Assembly: GCA_964482395.1 (NCBI GenBank)
Contig: CAYZXK010000207.1
Coordinates: 31,787-95,786, forward strand
From: CAYZXK01 sp964482395
GTDB taxonomy: Bacteria > Planctomycetota > Phycisphaerae > UBA1845 > Fen-1342
DNA length: 64,000 nt
Direction of reading: 5' to 3'
This document shows positions 10,975 to 20,122 of this stretch, piece by piece; within the stretch, counting starts at the first letter, position 1, and each line of letters starts with the position of its first letter. The position numbers and the translations under genes were made by a program. Under the pieces are notes generated by a model. That model was given only the letters and a program-made list of their open reading frames with translations, made no database searches and was not told the origin of the DNA.

Positions 10975-13293
10975 TCACGGGCACCCGATCGGCAGCGAGT
11001 TACCAACCAGCAGCATCACAAACGGGTTAACGTCACGTGGGGACGGGTAGGTCCCGTCGCCGTTGATGTCGCCGTTGCGCGGATCGCAGTCGGGGTAGGC
11101 GGCCTGCCAGGCGGTGTGGTCAACCAGGTACTGGACGAACGGATTGACGTCCCGGAAGTCGACCTGCCGGTCACCGTTCAGGTCACCGGTGCACAGCTCG
11201 CATTCATCGGGGATCCCGTCCCCGTCTTCGTCGAGGCTGATCCCCAGGCTGATGTCGCACTGGTCGGGCATCTGGTTGTGGTTGCAGTCCCGGGCGGTGC
11301 CGGCCGCGATATCGCAACTGTCGGCCACCCCGTTGCCGTCGCAATCCAGCTCGCATTCATCCGGGAAGCCGTTGGCGGTGCAGTCCAGGCTGAGGCCGGC
11401 GGCGATATCGCATTCGTCGGGCATCCCGTTAGGCTGGCAGTCCGGGCTGTACCCGTAATCCAGATCGCACTGGTCCGGCACACCATTGGAGTTGCAGTCA
11501 GGGACGGTGCCGGCGGCGATCTCGCACTCGTCGGGAAGGTCGTTCAGATTGCAGTCCTGACTGTAACCGGAGCTCAGATCGCATTCATCGGGGATGGCGT
11601 TCGCGTTGCAGTCTGAGCTGGTTCCGCCGGCCAGATCGCACTCGTCCGGGATGGCGTTGCCATTGCAATCCTGGCTCGTTCCCTCGGCTATGTCACTCCA
11701 GTCGCTGACGCCATTACCGTTGCAGTCGGGCGGGTTGGCCGCGGCAAAGGCGTTGATGATGCCGTAGCCACGGACATACAAAGGGTCGTAGGTGCCGCTG
11801 GTCACGAAGTCGCCGGCGGTGTAGCACAGGGCCATCCGCATCTGGTCCACAGTCCAGTCCGGATGGGCCTGCACCAGGCAGGCCACCGCCCCGGCCACCA
11901 GGGGCGTCGAAAGCGAGGTCCCGTCGACCGTGTCGTAGTCCTGGTCGTCGTCGGGGGCCACGGTTGCCGTGCGATATCCCCGAGCCAGCACCTCGGGCTT
12001 GACCCGGCCGTCGGCGGTCGGCCCGTCGGAGCTGAAAGAGGTAATCGCCCCGCTAGCCCGGACCGCGCCGCAGGTAATCACCTGGAAGGCGTCGGCTGGA
12101 GCGATCAGGTGAGAAGTCAGCGGGTCAGCATCATGCCCTTCGTTTCCGGCGGCGGTGCAGCAATGCAGGCCGTTGGCCGTGGCGATGTTGACGGCCAGGG
12201 TCGTCACCGCGGTCTGCCCGTCCAGGTCCGACTGCGTGTACCAGTCGATGTAGCCCAGCGAGGACGTCGCCAGATCGCCGCCATTGGACTCGATGAACTC
12301 CAGCCCGGCGACGTAGTAATCCTCCTCAGCCGGATATTCAGCGGTGGTGTCCTCAGTCTTGCAGAGGATGAAGGAAGCGTCGTAGGCTCCGCCGACCAGC
12401 TCGCCCGGCAGATAAGCGGCCAGGGTTCCCAGAATCCAGGTGCCGTGATAATGCTGCCACCAATAGTCGCCCGGCTCGGCCTCCGTGTTCGGATCGCCGT
12501 TCACAAAGTCGTACTCGGCCACGACCGCCAGGGGGCGCTCGGGATTGTTGAAGGCGACGTGGGTGCGATGGAAGCCGGTATCGAGGATGCCGACGATGAC
12601 GCCCTGCCCGGTGAAGCCGGCCTCGTGGAGGGCGATCAGGTTGATCTGGGCCAGTTGGGCGGCCGACCGGCCATAGTCCGGCCGGCCAGGCTGCAAGTCG
12701 CGGTCCTTGGTGCCGACCGGCCCGGCACGTTCCACCCCCATCGGTTCGATCCGTCGTGCCCGGGCCACGGGCTGAATCCGCCGCACGAAGGGCAACGCCG
12801 CCACCTGCGCAAGCTGATCCGGCCCGGCCTCCACGCTGACCGCGTTCAGCCAGCGACTGACCACCCGGACCCGCGTCGCAGCCGAGCGCACCGCGGCGAC
12901 ATACTCGGGCACCACTGGCAAATCGTGGAAATCGAAGATGCGTCCGGCCCGCTTGGCGGGGCTGCCGCGGAGCAGCCGGCGTTGGACCGCCCGCGAGTTG
13001 TAGGTCGTTTCAAGCTGTCGGAGCGAGTCGGAGAGGGCCGCGGGCGACTGCACGCCCTTATCGGTCAGAAACACCCAAACCGCCAGCGGGCCGGGCTGCT
13101 CCAGGAAGCGGTCGATTACCGCCGGAGCCAGCTTGCCGGATGCCTCGGACGACTGGTCTCCAGCCGGGGGCCCTGCGGACCGGGCCGACGACAGCTCGAC
13201 TGCGGCAGCACCGGTCACCGCGTTCAGCATCAGGGCGGCAAGCGCCGACAGGCCGATGGCCGTAAGCGGTCGGAAAGTCAAAAGGCGATCCAT
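10975..13293 (-). CDS. Exported subtilisin-family (S8) serine protease with Ca-type repeats and dockerin-like tail
   Basis: 772 residues from the ATG at 13293, chosen because it gives a clean signal peptide (MDRLLTFRPLT...AVTGAAAVE) and has GGAG 7 bases upstream. After a propeptide-like region (about 35-210) comes an S8 catalytic domain with the full triad: Asp238 in GILDTGF, His283 in YHGTW, Ser460 in DGTSLSTP. Next is a tract of about nine cysteine/aspartate repeats of the form DCNxNxxPDECD, and then a C-terminal pair of GDLNGDRQVDFRDVNPFV and GDINGDG...RDVNPFV calcium-loop motifs resembling a dockerin. It probably acts outside the cytoplasmic membrane. The same tail is found on the next two proteases upstream, so the three are likely sorted or bound alike. 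Confidence 0.92.
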   Translation of the reverse strand: MDRLLTFRPLTAIGLSALAALMLNAVTGAAAVELSSARSAGPPAGDQSSEASGKLAPAVIDRFLEQPGPLAVWVFLTDKGVQSPAALSDSLRQLETTYNSRAVQRRLLRGSPAKRAGRIFDFHDLPVVPEYVAAVRSAATRVRVVSRWLNAVSVEAGPDQLAQVAALPFVRRIQPVARARRIEPMGVERAGPVGTKDRDLQPGRPDYGRSAAQLAQINLIALHEAGFTGQGVIVGILDTGFHRTHVAFNNPERPLAVVAEYDFVNGDPNTEAEPGDYWWQHYHGTWILGTLAAYLPGELVGGAYDASFILCKTEDTTAEYPAEEDYYVAGLEFIESNGGDLATSSLGYIDWYTQSDLDGQTAVTTLAVNIATANGLHCCTAAGNEGHDADPLTSHLIAPADAFQVITCGAVRASGAITSFSSDGPTADGRVKPEVLARGYRTATVAPDDDQDYDTVDGTSLSTPLVAGAVACLVQAHPDWTVDQMRMALCYTAGDFVTSGTYDPLYVRGYGIINAFAAANPPDCNGNGVSDWSDIAEGTSQDCNGNAIPDECDLAGGTSSDCNANAIPDECDLSSGYSQDCNLNDLPDECEIAAGTVPDCNSNGVPDQCDLDYGYSPDCQPNGMPDECDIAAGLSLDCTANGFPDECELDCDGNGVADSCDIAAGTARDCNHNQMPDQCDISLGISLDEDGDGIPDECELCTGDLNGDRQVDFRDVNPFVQYLVDHTAWQAAYPDCDPRNGDINGDGTYPSPRDVNPFVMLLVGNSLPIGCP
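11190..11730 (-). repeat. In-frame tandem repeat, about 57-base unit, in the S8 protease
   Basis: About nine consecutive copies of a 19-residue unit (57 bases; one copy is longer) of the type DCNxNGxPDECDxxxGxxx. The Cys-Asp spacing suggests a calcium-binding, disulfide-stabilised stalk similar in kind to thrombospondin type 3 repeats. Copies differ at the DNA level, so this is an old coding repeat and not a recent expansion. Confidence 0.85.
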
Positions 13294-13414
13294 CTTGAAG
13301 CTCCGAAGCGGCCGGTCCGAACCGACGCCGGTCGTCCGACCGCTTGAGCCGTGCTCCGCCACCGGGATCAACCGGCGGCTTAACCCGCCTGGCCGCCGGC
13401 AGCCCGCGTGAGCA

Positions 13415-15424
13415 TCACTGAGTCAGCAGCGCGACAAACGAATTGATGTCTCCGAAGTTGAACTGGCCGTCGCCGTTGATGTCCCGATTCTCAAGCGGGC
13501 AATCCGGATACTGGTTCAGGTAGGCTGCGAGGTTGGTGACCGCGAGCACGAACGGGTTGATGTCGGCAAAGCCCACCTGGCCGTCGCAGTTTAGGTCGCC
13601 GACCAGGACCACGGGGCCGCATACGACGGCGTAGAGCTTGAACGCATCCAGTCCCGCTTCGGTAATGGAGTTGTTCGGATTATCCACGGCACTGAAGCGG
13701 ACCCTCATCTGCGAGGTGAGCGGAACATAGTCGCTGACAGTGAAGCTGTGCTGGACCCAGCCGTCGGCATGGGCCAGGCTTTGGACGACCTGCCAAGTGG
13801 CGCCGCCGTTATTGGACACCTCGACCGTGAGACGGTCCTCGTCGCGATCGTCATTGTAGAACCAGCGTGCATATTTGATCCGATAGAAGCGGCCGTCGGA
13901 CATGTCCAGGAGCGGTGAGATGAGGCGAGTGGGGCCGCCGTCCACGTCGCTGTCGCCGGCCTCGTTGCCGGTCAGGAAACAGGCGCCCGAGCCGTCGAAG
14001 TCGGTCGGCGGATCGCCGCGCTCACCTCCGCCGGCGGGCACGCCCCGTTCCCACGCGCCGCCGGTCAGACTCGGGGCATTCTGCACCGTCCAGCCGCGGT
14101 CGACCTGGAAGTTGTCGCTGAAGACCACCGCCTCGTTGCCCAATACGAGCGTCGAGCGGTAACTGGCGGGGGCGTCCGGAGGATCGTAGAGCCGTCCGAC
14201 GGTAGCCTCCGCGACACTGACGTACCACCGATACTGATCCAGGCAGGCGGCAGCCGGGAGAGTGGCCTGGTACAGGCCGGGGGAAATCTGGGTCATCGCC
14301 GCCGTGACCCAGGATCCGCCGTTAAGGGAATAGTGCAACTGACCGCTGTTAGCGACCGGCGTGCCACCATACCGGCCGGTGACCTGCACCTGGAAACTGG
14401 CCGGCTGGTTTCGCGGCATGTCCTCTGGGACGCCTTGCGGATACGAGAAGACCAGGGTGGGAGGCCGACCGGCATAGTTCACATAAAGGCCCCCGTAGCC
14501 GACCAGGCAGCAGTTGTAGGTTATCCGCATGTAGCCGCTCTCGCCCCAGCCGGCACCCCAGGAGTTGCGCAGAAACCACACGCCATTGGGTCCCTGGCTA
14601 TCGTCCCACCCGACCAGGGCCACGGCGTGATTGATCGAGGAGTTGTCGCAGGCGTTGAAGATCCCGCCGCCATAGGCTTGGAAGGCTGCGGTGGCGTTCA
14701 CGCAGACGGTGACCGGGCCGTAGGTCATGATGGCCTGCTTGATCTGGTTGACGGTGGGCACGCCCCACTGCGGGCCGATGTAGGCCCAATTGTCCAGACA
14801 ATAAGGGTGGGTGTAGGGGCAACCGCAGGGTGCATCCGAGGCTACATAGGGGAACTCCTCCTCCAGCACCGCCCCGTAGCCGCCGCAGTAGTCCTTATAC
14901 TGCCCGCTGCACAGGTAGAAATTGGCCGCATTGCCGGGCCATTCGCCAGAGCAGCCGCCCAGACCGCAACAGCTCACCAACCACTGTTCGGACAGGTCGA
15001 CCGTATCCAGGTCCTCGATCTTGATCCTGGCCTCGACCGCGCCCACCAGGCCGAACGCCCAGCAGCTCCCGCATCCGCCCTGGTTTTTTATCGGGGTGCA
15101 ATAGTTGTAGCCGTTGTAGTTCCGCCAGTCGAAGACGGACGGCAGATTGCGATCCGGCTCGCAGGGATCGAACCGTCCGTACAGGCGCCAGTCGGGGGGC
15201 TCGACCACGCCGCAGAGCTGATCGAGACTATACTGCGTGGCCGGGTTCTCCCGGACGGTGAAAGTCCACCCTTCACGCCGGCCCTGCTCCTGCAAGGCCG
15301 CAATGTCCTCGGCCGTAAGCTGCGCCACGGCCGGCCCGGTCGCCCAAATCGCCAGGCTGACCACCGCCAGCGATAACACCGGGGCCCGCAAACCACAACT
15401 CCATCGCCTCGTCAACCGCCGCAT
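13415..15424 (-). CDS. Exported papain-family (C1A) cysteine protease with dockerin-like tail, copy 1
   Basis: 669 residues from the ATG at 15424, which has AGGAG 7 bases upstream and opens with a signal peptide (MRRLTRRW...GPAVAQ). A papain fold follows with the complete catalytic set: oxyanion Gln in KNQGGCGSCWAFG, Cys121, His266 in INHAVALVGWDD, and Asn287 in LRNSWGAGWGESGY. Beyond the protease (about 320 on) there is an Ig-like segment, then a module of about 160 residues (FQVDRGWTVQNA ... NNSITEAGLDAF) that looks like a jelly-roll binding domain. The tail is GDLNCDGQVGFADINPFV ... DINGDGQFNFGDINSFV. The module and tail recur in the neighbouring copy. Its role is presumably extracellular or periplasmic protein breakdown; the target is unknown. 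Confidence 0.93.
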   Translation of the reverse strand: MRRLTRRWSCGLRAPVLSLAVVSLAIWATGPAVAQLTAEDIAALQEQGRREGWTFTVRENPATQYSLDQLCGVVEPPDWRLYGRFDPCEPDRNLPSVFDWRNYNGYNYCTPIKNQGGCGSCWAFGLVGAVEARIKIEDLDTVDLSEQWLVSCCGLGGCSGEWPGNAANFYLCSGQYKDYCGGYGAVLEEEFPYVASDAPCGCPYTHPYCLDNWAYIGPQWGVPTVNQIKQAIMTYGPVTVCVNATAAFQAYGGGIFNACDNSSINHAVALVGWDDSQGPNGVWFLRNSWGAGWGESGYMRITYNCCLVGYGGLYVNYAGRPPTLVFSYPQGVPEDMPRNQPASFQVQVTGRYGGTPVANSGQLHYSLNGGSWVTAAMTQISPGLYQATLPAAACLDQYRWYVSVAEATVGRLYDPPDAPASYRSTLVLGNEAVVFSDNFQVDRGWTVQNAPSLTGGAWERGVPAGGGERGDPPTDFDGSGACFLTGNEAGDSDVDGGPTRLISPLLDMSDGRFYRIKYARWFYNDDRDEDRLTVEVSNNGGATWQVVQSLAHADGWVQHSFTVSDYVPLTSQMRVRFSAVDNPNNSITEAGLDAFKLYAVVCGPVVLVGDLNCDGQVGFADINPFVLAVTNLAAYLNQYPDCPLENRDINGDGQFNFGDINSFVALLTQ
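13632..14127 (-). repeat. Duplicated jelly-roll-like module, copy in protease 1
   Basis: Encodes about 160 residues nearly the same as those encoded at 15741-16231: shared blocks include DRGWTVQN, AWERGVPAGGG, RGDPPTD, DVDGGPTRLISP, ARWFYNDD, EDRLTVE, RLRFSA/RVRFSA and DNPNNSITEA. The flanking Ig-like and catalytic parts are much less alike. Confidence 0.85.
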
Positions 15425-15490
15425 CGCGTTACTCCTAAAGTTCGGGGTCGCAACAGCAACCACCAGCACCTGGACTTAACTTTCAAGCGA

Positions 15491-17875
15491 TCAATCGGCA
15501 CCACTTCCGGCGGGCGATCCACCGGTGCCGGTCATCAAAATCACAAATGGATTGATGTCCGCGAAATTTAAGGTGCCGTCTCCATTTATGTCACGATTCT
15601 CAAGCGGGCAGCCGGGGTAGGCAGCCTCGTAAGCCGAAAGGTTGGTCATCGCCAGGACGAACGCGTTTATGTCCGGGAAACCGACCTGTCCGTCGCAGTT
15701 CAAGTCGCCGACCGCCTCAGGCGGAATGCACACCAGGGCCGATATCTGAACGGCGTCCACCGCCGCCTCGGTGATCGAGTTGTTGGGGTTGTCGATGGCG
15801 CTGAACCGCAACCTGACCTGAGAACTGGGCGTGACGAAATCATTCACATTGAAAGTGCGGTGCACCCAGCCACCCGTGTGCTCGGCGCTTTCCACCACGA
15901 CCCAGGACATGCCATCGTTGTTGGAGATCTCGACCGTCAGCCGGTCCTCGTCCAGGTCATCGTTGTAGAACCACCGGGCATACGCCACCTGATAGTAGAC
16001 ATCCGGCGACAACTCGATCCGCGGCGAAATCAGCCGGGTCGGGCCACCGTCCACGTCCGTGTCACCGGGGGCATTGCCCGTGAGATAGCAGGCCCCGGAC
16101 CCGTCGTAATCGGTGGGCGGATCGCCGCGGTCGCCGCCGCCGGCCGGCACCCCGCGCTCCCAGGCGCCGGCGGTCAGGCTGACATTCTGGACCGTCCACC
16201 CGCGGTCGGTCTGGAAGTCATCACTCCAAACCGGCGTGAGGGTCCCGACTCGAGCCACATAGGTCGTGTTGGGCGCTCCGGCCGGGCTGAGCACGGTCGT
16301 ACCCTGATCCCCCTGGGCACTGAAGTAATATTCCGGCTCAGCGTCGCAGTCCGCGACTGGGAAGGTGGCCCGATAGAGGTTACCGCCCAGCGGGACCAGC
16401 GGAGTAGTAAGGTACGGGCCGCCGTCATAGCGGTAATGCAGCAAGCCCGAGCCCGACTGAAGATGTTCCATCCGATCTTCGATTCGCACGGTTACGGTCT
16501 GTAGAACGCCGGGGGCCAGGAACTCCGGCCGGCCCTCCGGGAAGGAGATCGCCAGCGCGACGTATTCGATACACAAACCCTTGACGCAGAAATTCGCGGT
16601 ATTGTTGAAGGCGTAAAGATCGTGCCAGGCTCCATTCTGATAATAGTAGCTCTGGCCCGGAGCCGACGCGGATTCGACCCAGACCCGCCCCGATGAACCC
16701 AAAAGGACCGGTATCTCGGAACTGCGATCGTAAGGTTGCCCGCCGGCCGAAAGCCATAAGTAGATAAAGAAGTCATCGCCCGGCCCGATCCGCAGCGGAG
16801 CCGGCAGATCGACGGTGTGGAACCCGGTGTAAGCGATGACCCCGGACACACTGGTCAACTCATCCAGCAACTGGCCGCCCTCGAACCGGTCATAGACGGC
16901 GACCAGATAGCTGACGGTGTCGGCGGCAGTGAAGAAGCTGACGGCCTGAAGCAGCTCGTCATGCTCGGCCACGAACGCGTTGAAGACCGCGTTGCAGCCG
17001 GTCATCGTGTCGCGCCAGCCGTGATAATCATGGTAGTAAATGTGTTCGTAGGGCAGGAGCTGGACGTTCTGAAAGCTGACCGCCCCCATTTCAGGATGCT
17101 GGCCGCACCATTTGTCGTAATATGAGATCCAGAAAAAGCCGCCCAGCCCCCAGCCCGCACCCCAACTGTTCTTGCACAGCCAAGCCCCGGGCTGGGGAGC
17201 TTGAGTGACCTTGTTATCATCCCAGCCGATGATCGCGACCGCGTGATTCGGCTCGGCCGGATTGCTGGGTGGCTGGTAGTGGATGTTGTTCCACATGAAG
17301 GCGTCGTCATAGCACATGGCGGTGCCGATCACGCCATGCTGCATGATTTTTTGCTTGATAAGGCCGATGCGGCTGAGGTTCGAACCGGCGGTATACCATT
17401 CGATGTCCCGCGGGTAATAGTGGTGGAATGTGGGGGCATTTCGGAGCGGCGGATAGTCGTAGGACTGTCCATCCACCTCCCGAACGGCGCCCTCGCCGCG
17501 CGCCAGGTACGCGACAGTGACGCGATAATCGCCGCCGTAATGCACCTCCAGCCCGCCCCCGGTCGGTGGATCGGTATCGTCGTTATTGTGCTGATTGAAG
17601 CCGTTCCACCAATCCAGGTGGTACTCCGCTAGATTGGGCTCCCCGGTTTCGCCCGCGGCGGCCCAGTTGCCGGTCATCAGCAGGTTGCCTTCGATCGCCG
17701 CCATGGCTCCGTGGGTCCAGCAGGTACCCCCCTGCTGGGTCTTGACGGACGTAACGTAGTTCTGACCATTGAAGTTGCGGAGATCCAACGAACTTGGAAG
17801 GTCCGCGACGGACACCGCGGCCGGGATTGCCAGGCACGCGGCGCCCACCACGGCCGCACGGCGGACAGACTGCAT
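15491..17875 (-). CDS. Exported papain-family (C1A-like) cysteine protease with dockerin-like tail, copy 2
   Basis: 794 residues from the ATG at 17875, with GAGAGGTG about 8 bases upstream and a signal peptide ending VSVAD. The protease begins immediately after it: Cys52 in TQQGGTCWTHGAMAAIEG, His211 in PNHAVAIIGWDDN and Asn236 in CKNSWGAGWGLGGFFWISYY, so the catalytic set is complete although the usual GSCWAFS context is altered to GTCWTHG. No propeptide is evident, unusual for papain enzymes. A middle region of about 300 residues (LSFFTAADT-like beta domains) is followed by the jelly-roll-like module and the GDLNCDGQVGFPDINAFV ... DINGDGTLNFADINPFV tail shared with copy 1. The gene lies 66 bases upstream of copy 1 on the same strand. 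Confidence 0.92.
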   Translation of the reverse strand: MQSVRRAAVVGAACLAIPAAVSVADLPSSLDLRNFNGQNYVTSVKTQQGGTCWTHGAMAAIEGNLLMTGNWAAAGETGEPNLAEYHLDWWNGFNQHNNDDTDPPTGGGLEVHYGGDYRVTVAYLARGEGAVREVDGQSYDYPPLRNAPTFHHYYPRDIEWYTAGSNLSRIGLIKQKIMQHGVIGTAMCYDDAFMWNNIHYQPPSNPAEPNHAVAIIGWDDNKVTQAPQPGAWLCKNSWGAGWGLGGFFWISYYDKWCGQHPEMGAVSFQNVQLLPYEHIYYHDYHGWRDTMTGCNAVFNAFVAEHDELLQAVSFFTAADTVSYLVAVYDRFEGGQLLDELTSVSGVIAYTGFHTVDLPAPLRIGPGDDFFIYLWLSAGGQPYDRSSEIPVLLGSSGRVWVESASAPGQSYYYQNGAWHDLYAFNNTANFCVKGLCIEYVALAISFPEGRPEFLAPGVLQTVTVRIEDRMEHLQSGSGLLHYRYDGGPYLTTPLVPLGGNLYRATFPVADCDAEPEYYFSAQGDQGTTVLSPAGAPNTTYVARVGTLTPVWSDDFQTDRGWTVQNVSLTAGAWERGVPAGGGDRGDPPTDYDGSGACYLTGNAPGDTDVDGGPTRLISPRIELSPDVYYQVAYARWFYNDDLDEDRLTVEISNNDGMSWVVVESAEHTGGWVHRTFNVNDFVTPSSQVRLRFSAIDNPNNSITEAAVDAVQISALVCIPPEAVGDLNCDGQVGFPDINAFVLAMTNLSAYEAAYPGCPLENRDINGDGTLNFADINPFVILMTGTGGSPAGSGAD
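15741..16231 (-). repeat. Duplicated jelly-roll-like module, copy in protease 2
   Basis: Partner of the module at 13632-14127. Conserved blocks (DRGWTVQN, AWERGVPAGGG, RGDPPTD, DVDGGPTRLISP, ARWFYNDD, EDRLTVE, DNPNNSITEA) run through almost the whole stretch, in the same order and position just before the dockerin-like tail. Confidence 0.85.
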
Positions 17876-18386
17876 AAGGTGACACCTCTCGGGAGCCAGA
17901 CTACCCCGCTTGTGCTGGGACCGCAGCCCCGCTAGCGCGGCGATAAAGTCGCGGTTCGGGCCGCAGCTCGCCTGCACTCGTTCTTTCCGCCAGCCGACCC
18001 CCCTCCGGACGGACTCCTGGAGAGCCGTCACCCTGTAGGTCGGCCGCACGCGAACCGTCCTCAATCGGTCGCCACTGTTATCTTCCCGGGTTCTGACCGC
18101 ATTTGCAAGGCCTGAACGGCCTTGTGGGACGAATAGACTGCTCCGGTTATCGGACGCTGAGGTGCCCCAGCCTGGCTCAGTCTGAACGCCAGGCCGATCT
18201 GGTCGCAGCATGGCGGCCGCAGCCCCTATCGGATGACCTGCTCGTCAGAAGCCTGCCCGGTGGTTGCGGCCACAACCGGCTAGACTGTCGGCGACGCTAA
18301 GGGTGCTTGGGCACGTCCCGTCGCCGGCGCTATGGGTTCGGCTCCGGGGTGCGGGCCGAGAGTCGACCGGATGTCGAGGCGCCGGG
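17876..18386. other. Gene-free stretch upstream of protease copy 2
   Basis: 511 bases between the small exported protein and the protease start, both on the minus strand. It is long enough for an independent promoter of the protease, but I found no convincing promoter boxes and no recognisable coding content. Confidence 0.4.
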
Positions 18387-18668
18387 CTAGCTGCCGGACG
18401 AGCCGCCTGAGCTGGATTCGGTGGTGGCGTCGGAGTCCGTATCCGGTTCGGCGATCGCGAAGAGGCCATCCAAGACGCCATCAATGATCTTGCTCAGCCC
18501 GGTGTGTATGCCGTCGATGGCCGCGGCCCGGAACTCGGTCGCGACGGCATCATCGCAGCCGCCAGCCAGCGGCAGGGTAAGGATCAGCAGGGCGAGGACT
18601 GCGCCGGCAGCGCAGCAACTGCGCCGGGCGAGCCGGCTCCGGTTCTTGTGGTTCGGCATGGCGTTCAT
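18387..18668 (-). CDS. Small exported protein, possible lipoprotein
   Basis: 93 residues from the ATG at 18668, supported by a GGAG 7 bases upstream (the same ribosome-site layout as the S8 protease start). A basic N-terminus (NHKNRSRLARR) precedes a hydrophobic stretch AGAVLALLILTLPLAGGC; the Cys at about 38 may be lipidated, though AGGC is a weak lipobox because of Ala at -3. The mature part is short: a helical DDAVATEFRAAAIDGIHTGLSKIIDGVLDGLFAI and a Ser/Thr/Asp/Gly-rich tail. No family recognised. It is the first gene of a run of four exported proteins on this strand, so it may accompany the proteases, but the 511-base gap argues against simple co-transcription. Confidence 0.65.
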   Translation of the reverse strand: MNAMPNHKNRSRLARRSCCAAGAVLALLILTLPLAGGCDDAVATEFRAAAIDGIHTGLSKIIDGVLDGLFAIAEPDTDSDATTESSSGGSSGS

Positions 18669-18904
18669 CTTAAGCTCCGCTTTTGACGGCCTTGGTGAAC
18701 CTCGGGCAGGCCGCCGGCCCCGCGGTCGGCGGCAGCCACCGACCTGGCGGCAAGAGGCATGCCAGGCTCTGCGACGGGCCGGACCGCGTCGGGTCTGCCG
18801 CCGGAGTTATCGGCATCGGCGGCAGGCAGGGTTGCAATTCCGCCACCTGCCGCGCAGATTGCCCACCGGCCGCGGGAATCCTTTCCAGGCCGTTTGAGAA
18901 TGGC

Positions 18905-20113
18905 ATGATCTCAACCATCTCCAGCGTCGGCCGCACATACCTCCGCTGGGCGCTGACCCAGGGGGTCGGCCCGCTGACCTTCTCGCGCCTCCTCATCCAG
19001 CTCGGCGACCCCGAGCAGGCTCTGGGTGCTTCAGCCAGGTTGCTGCAAACTGTTAAGGGCATCGGCAGCGAAAAAGCCGAGCAGATCGCCCGGAGCCGCG
19101 ATGCGGCGGACATCGAAGCTGAGATCCAGGCCGCCGCCGTTCATCAGGTACGAATCATCTGCCGAGCTGATCCGGATTACCCCGAGGGTCTCAGACGCAT
19201 TCCGGACGCACCGATCGTGCTGTACGTGAAGGCGGAGCTGCGGCCAACCGATGCGGTCGCCATTGCGATCGTGGGCAGTCGGCGGTGTACGATCTACGGG
19301 AGCGAGCAGGCCCGGCGCTTCGGCGAGCTGCTGGCGGGGGCCGGCTTCACGGTGGTCAGCGGACTGGCGCGCGGCATCGACGCCTTCGCTCACCACGGGG
19401 CGGTCGAAGCCGGCGGGCGGTCGATCGCGGTCATGGGCCAGGGGCTGACCAAAATCTACCCGCCGGAGAACCGGGCCCTGGCCGAAAAAATCCTGGAAAA
19501 CGGGGCCTGGCTGACCGAACTGCCCATGAAGGTTGCGGTACGGGCCGAAAACTTCCCGGGCCGAAACCGCATCATTGCCGGCCTGACGCTCGGAACCCTG
19601 GTGGTCGAGGCGGCCCGTCGGAGCGGGGCCCTGATCACTGCCCGGCTGGCCAGCGAGTACAACCGCGAGGTATTCGCCATTCCCGGCCGCGTGCAGGACC
19701 CCATGTCGCAGGGGACCAACGCCCTCATCCGGGACGGAGCCGCGAAGCTGGTAACCTGCCTGGAGGACATCCTCGACGAGCTGGGCGAAGTCGGACGGCA
19801 AATGCGGCCTGCAACCGGCACACCGGCGCGAAGGCCCGAAGGCACGAGCGGGCTGACCGGCACCGACGGGCCGGCCAGCCGTGAACATGAGGGAGTGATG
19901 GCCATGACTGATCGCTCGGAGTCGGGTTCTCTTTCGGTCGCCGAGCGACGGGTCTACCAGGTGATCGGTTACGAGCCGGTCCTGCAAGACGTGGTGATCA
20001 GCGCGGCGGAACTGCCGCCGGGCGAAGTCCTGGCGGCCATGACCGCCCTGGAGCTGAAAGGACTGATCAAGCGTCTGCCCGGCAACCTGGTGGTCCGTCG
20101 CGGCGTGGCCTGA
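18905..20113 (+). CDS. dprA: DNA-processing protein DprA
   Basis: 402 residues from the ATG giving MISTISSVGRTYLRWAL; the longer upstream reading has no family support. DprA (DprA/Smf) binds incoming single-stranded DNA during natural transformation and loads RecA. An N-terminal helix-hairpin-helix-like part (GVGPLTFSRLL ... TVKGIGSEKAEQI) is followed by the Rossmann-like core with IVGSRRCTIYGSEQ, VVSGLARGIDAFAHHGA, GRSIAVMGQGL, NFPGRNRIIAGL and SGALITARLA, all family hallmarks. A linker rich in charged and proline residues leads to a C-terminal winged-helix domain (VAERRVYQVIGYEPVLQDVVISAAELPPGEVLAAMTALELKG, read in parts). No other competence genes are in the window. Confidence 0.95.
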   Translation: MISTISSVGRTYLRWALTQGVGPLTFSRLLIQLGDPEQALGASARLLQTVKGIGSEKAEQIARSRDAADIEAEIQAAAVHQVRIICRADPDYPEGLRRIPDAPIVLYVKAELRPTDAVAIAIVGSRRCTIYGSEQARRFGELLAGAGFTVVSGLARGIDAFAHHGAVEAGGRSIAVMGQGLTKIYPPENRALAEKILENGAWLTELPMKVAVRAENFPGRNRIIAGLTLGTLVVEAARRSGALITARLASEYNREVFAIPGRVQDPMSQGTNALIRDGAAKLVTCLEDILDELGEVGRQMRPATGTPARRPEGTSGLTGTDGPASREHEGVMAMTDRSESGSLSVAERRVYQVIGYEPVLQDVVISAAELPPGEVLAAMTALELKGLIKRLPGNLVVRRGVA

Positions 20114-20122
20114 ACAGGCGGC

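Noticed and set aside
11190..11730. Regular 57-base repeats considered as a CRISPR array
   Set aside because: They are in frame, diverged, spacer-less and encode a Cys/Asp protein repeat; no cas genes are near.
11863..13347. A 494-codon plus-strand frame opposite the S8 protease
   Set aside because: The minus-strand protease has a full catalytic triad and signal peptide; the opposite frame has no recognisable domain and arises from GC-rich codon bias.
17384..17398. GGTTCGAACC word suggestive of a tRNA T-loop
   Set aside because: It lies inside protease copy 2, with no acceptor or anticodon stems around it.
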